Part shown: positions 15,775 through 16,335 of the stretch, one piece after another
Numbering within the stretch: position 1 is the stretch's first letter
Layout: every line of letters begins with the position of its first letter
NCBI GenBank assembly: GCA_021813195.1
Contig: JAKALI010000036.1
Span: 1-16,335 of the forward strand
DNA length: 16,335 bases
Source: Pseudomonadota bacterium
GTDB lineage: Bacteria > Pseudomonadota > Alphaproteobacteria > Rhizobiales > Hyphomicrobiaceae
Reading direction: 5' to 3'
The notes under the pieces: generated by a model
The model's database searches: none
The model's input: the letters and a program-made list of their open reading frames with translations, nothing else
Told to the model about the DNA's origin: nothing
Made by a program: the position numbers and the translations under genes

Positions 15775-16335
15775 TGGCGTCGATGGAGCGCTGTCCGTGG
15801 CCCGGCATCGCCGATCCGATCTATGCACGCTATCATGATAGCGAATGGGGCCTGCCGCTCACTGAGGATCGCCGCCTCTTCGAAAAGCTCATTTTGGAGG
15901 GCTTCCAGGCTGGACTGTCGTGGCTCATAATCTTGAAGAAGCGCGAGGCGTTCCGAGACGCCTTCGACGACTTTGATGCGGAGCGCATCGCCCGCTATGG
16001 CGCCCGCGACATCGCGCGGCTGATGCGGAATGATCGGATCATCCGCAATCGCGCCAAAATCGAAGGCGCGGTTTTGAACGCTCGCGCCTATCTTACGCTC
16101 CGCGAGAGCACCACGCTTGCCTCGTTCCTGTGGTCGCATCTGGAAGATGGACCCATCATCAATAGCTACGTGCAACTGAGTGACGTTCCCGCATCCAACG
16201 CACTCTCACTGCGCATTTCGCGTGCCCTCAAAAAATGTGGGTTTCACTTTGTGGGCCCGGTGACGACTTATGCGCATATGCAAGCGATCGGCATGGTCAA
16301 TGATCATCTTGTCTCGTGCCCGCGGCACCGCGTGT
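15771..16335 (+). CDS. tag: DNA-3-methyladenine glycosylase I, 3' end outside window
   Basis: A constitutive base-excision glycosylase that removes 3-methyladenine from alkylated DNA. The 188 codons visible align closely with E. coli Tag: MERCPWPGIADPIYARYHDS, then EWGLPLTEDRRLFEKLILEG, FQAGLSWLIILKKREAFR and ALKKCGFHFVGP. The catalytic-pocket glutamate is E43 (LEGFQAGLSW) and the stacking tryptophan is W51. The zinc ligands of the Tag family are present at C8, H22, H179 and C183 (NDHLVSC). Only the short C-terminal tail is missing. Two in-frame ATGs (15771 and 15774) are adjacent. The first overlaps the ygfZ stop by 4 bases, so the two are probably translated together; a shared function is not implied. 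Confidence 0.97.
   Translation, partial: MMASMERCPWPGIADPIYARYHDSEWGLPLTEDRRLFEKLILEGFQAGLSWLIILKKREAFRDAFDDFDAERIARYGARDIARLMRNDRIIRNRAKIEGAVLNARAYLTLRESTTLASFLWSHLEDGPIINSYVQLSDVPASNALSLRISRALKKCGFHFVGPVTTYAHMQAIGMVNDHLVSCPRHRV

Noticed and set aside
14845..15828. A 327-codon open frame on the minus strand opposite ygfZ
   Set aside because: It is the antisense shadow of a clear ygfZ gene in GC-rich DNA; its translation shows no family motif.
15474..16175. A 233-codon minus-strand open frame opposite ygfZ and tag
   Set aside because: It spans two well-supported plus-strand genes and has no recognisable domain.

Overview
The window looks like chromosomal DNA of a GC-rich alphaproteobacterium, most probably a member of the Hyphomicrobiales (Rhizobiales). 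The evidence is the order coxB-coxA-ctaB-coxF-ctaG-coxC-DUF983-SURF1, an IalB-family secreted protein next to coxB, a phasin-family protein, a stand-alone BcsS-type protein and a rhizobial-type dihydroorotase. There are no tRNA or rRNA genes, no CRISPR array, no insertion sequence and no phage genes that I can recognise. The assignment is inferred from protein similarity and gene order, not from a marker gene.

Region 1 (1-9346, all on the minus strand, so read right to left) is an aa3-type cytochrome c oxidase locus. It holds the three catalytic and core subunits (coxB, coxA, coxC) and the assembly factors: ctaB makes heme O, coxF is a 62-residue one-TM protein, ctaG inserts copper, and SURF1 assists heme a/subunit I assembly. 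A DUF983 zinc-ribbon membrane protein is embedded among them. The run continues into threonine synthase (thrC) and an M16 zinc peptidase that is cut by the left window edge. ctaB/coxF and thrC/M16 each share a 4-base ATGA overlap. Two gaps in the run, coxA-ctaB and coxC-DUF983, contain strong inverted repeats.

Region 2 (9347-12851) is accessory and mostly concerns the envelope. A long gap lies upstream of coxB. It is followed by an IalB-family exported protein (+), a phasin-family protein (-), an AT-richer gap, an outer-membrane BcsS-like protein (+), a compact structured spacer and a 99-residue exported cysteine protein (+).

Region 3 (about 12970-13461) holds the remains of an ECF sigma factor. 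Recognisable pieces of regions 2 and 4 are scattered over all three plus-strand frames, and the last piece runs into the 3' end of the dihydroorotase gene.

Region 4 (13440-16335) is housekeeping. Dihydroorotase (-) is divergent from a ygfZ-type folate-binding protein (+). The ygfZ stop overlaps the start of 3-methyladenine DNA glycosylase I (tag), which is cut by the right edge about 188 codons in.

I did not find a clearly new multi-gene system. The best second-look items are the multiply frameshifted ECF sigma gene, the three-way-junction-like spacer after bcsS, the Gln-for-His change in the dihydroorotase metal motif, and the small exported cysteine protein.
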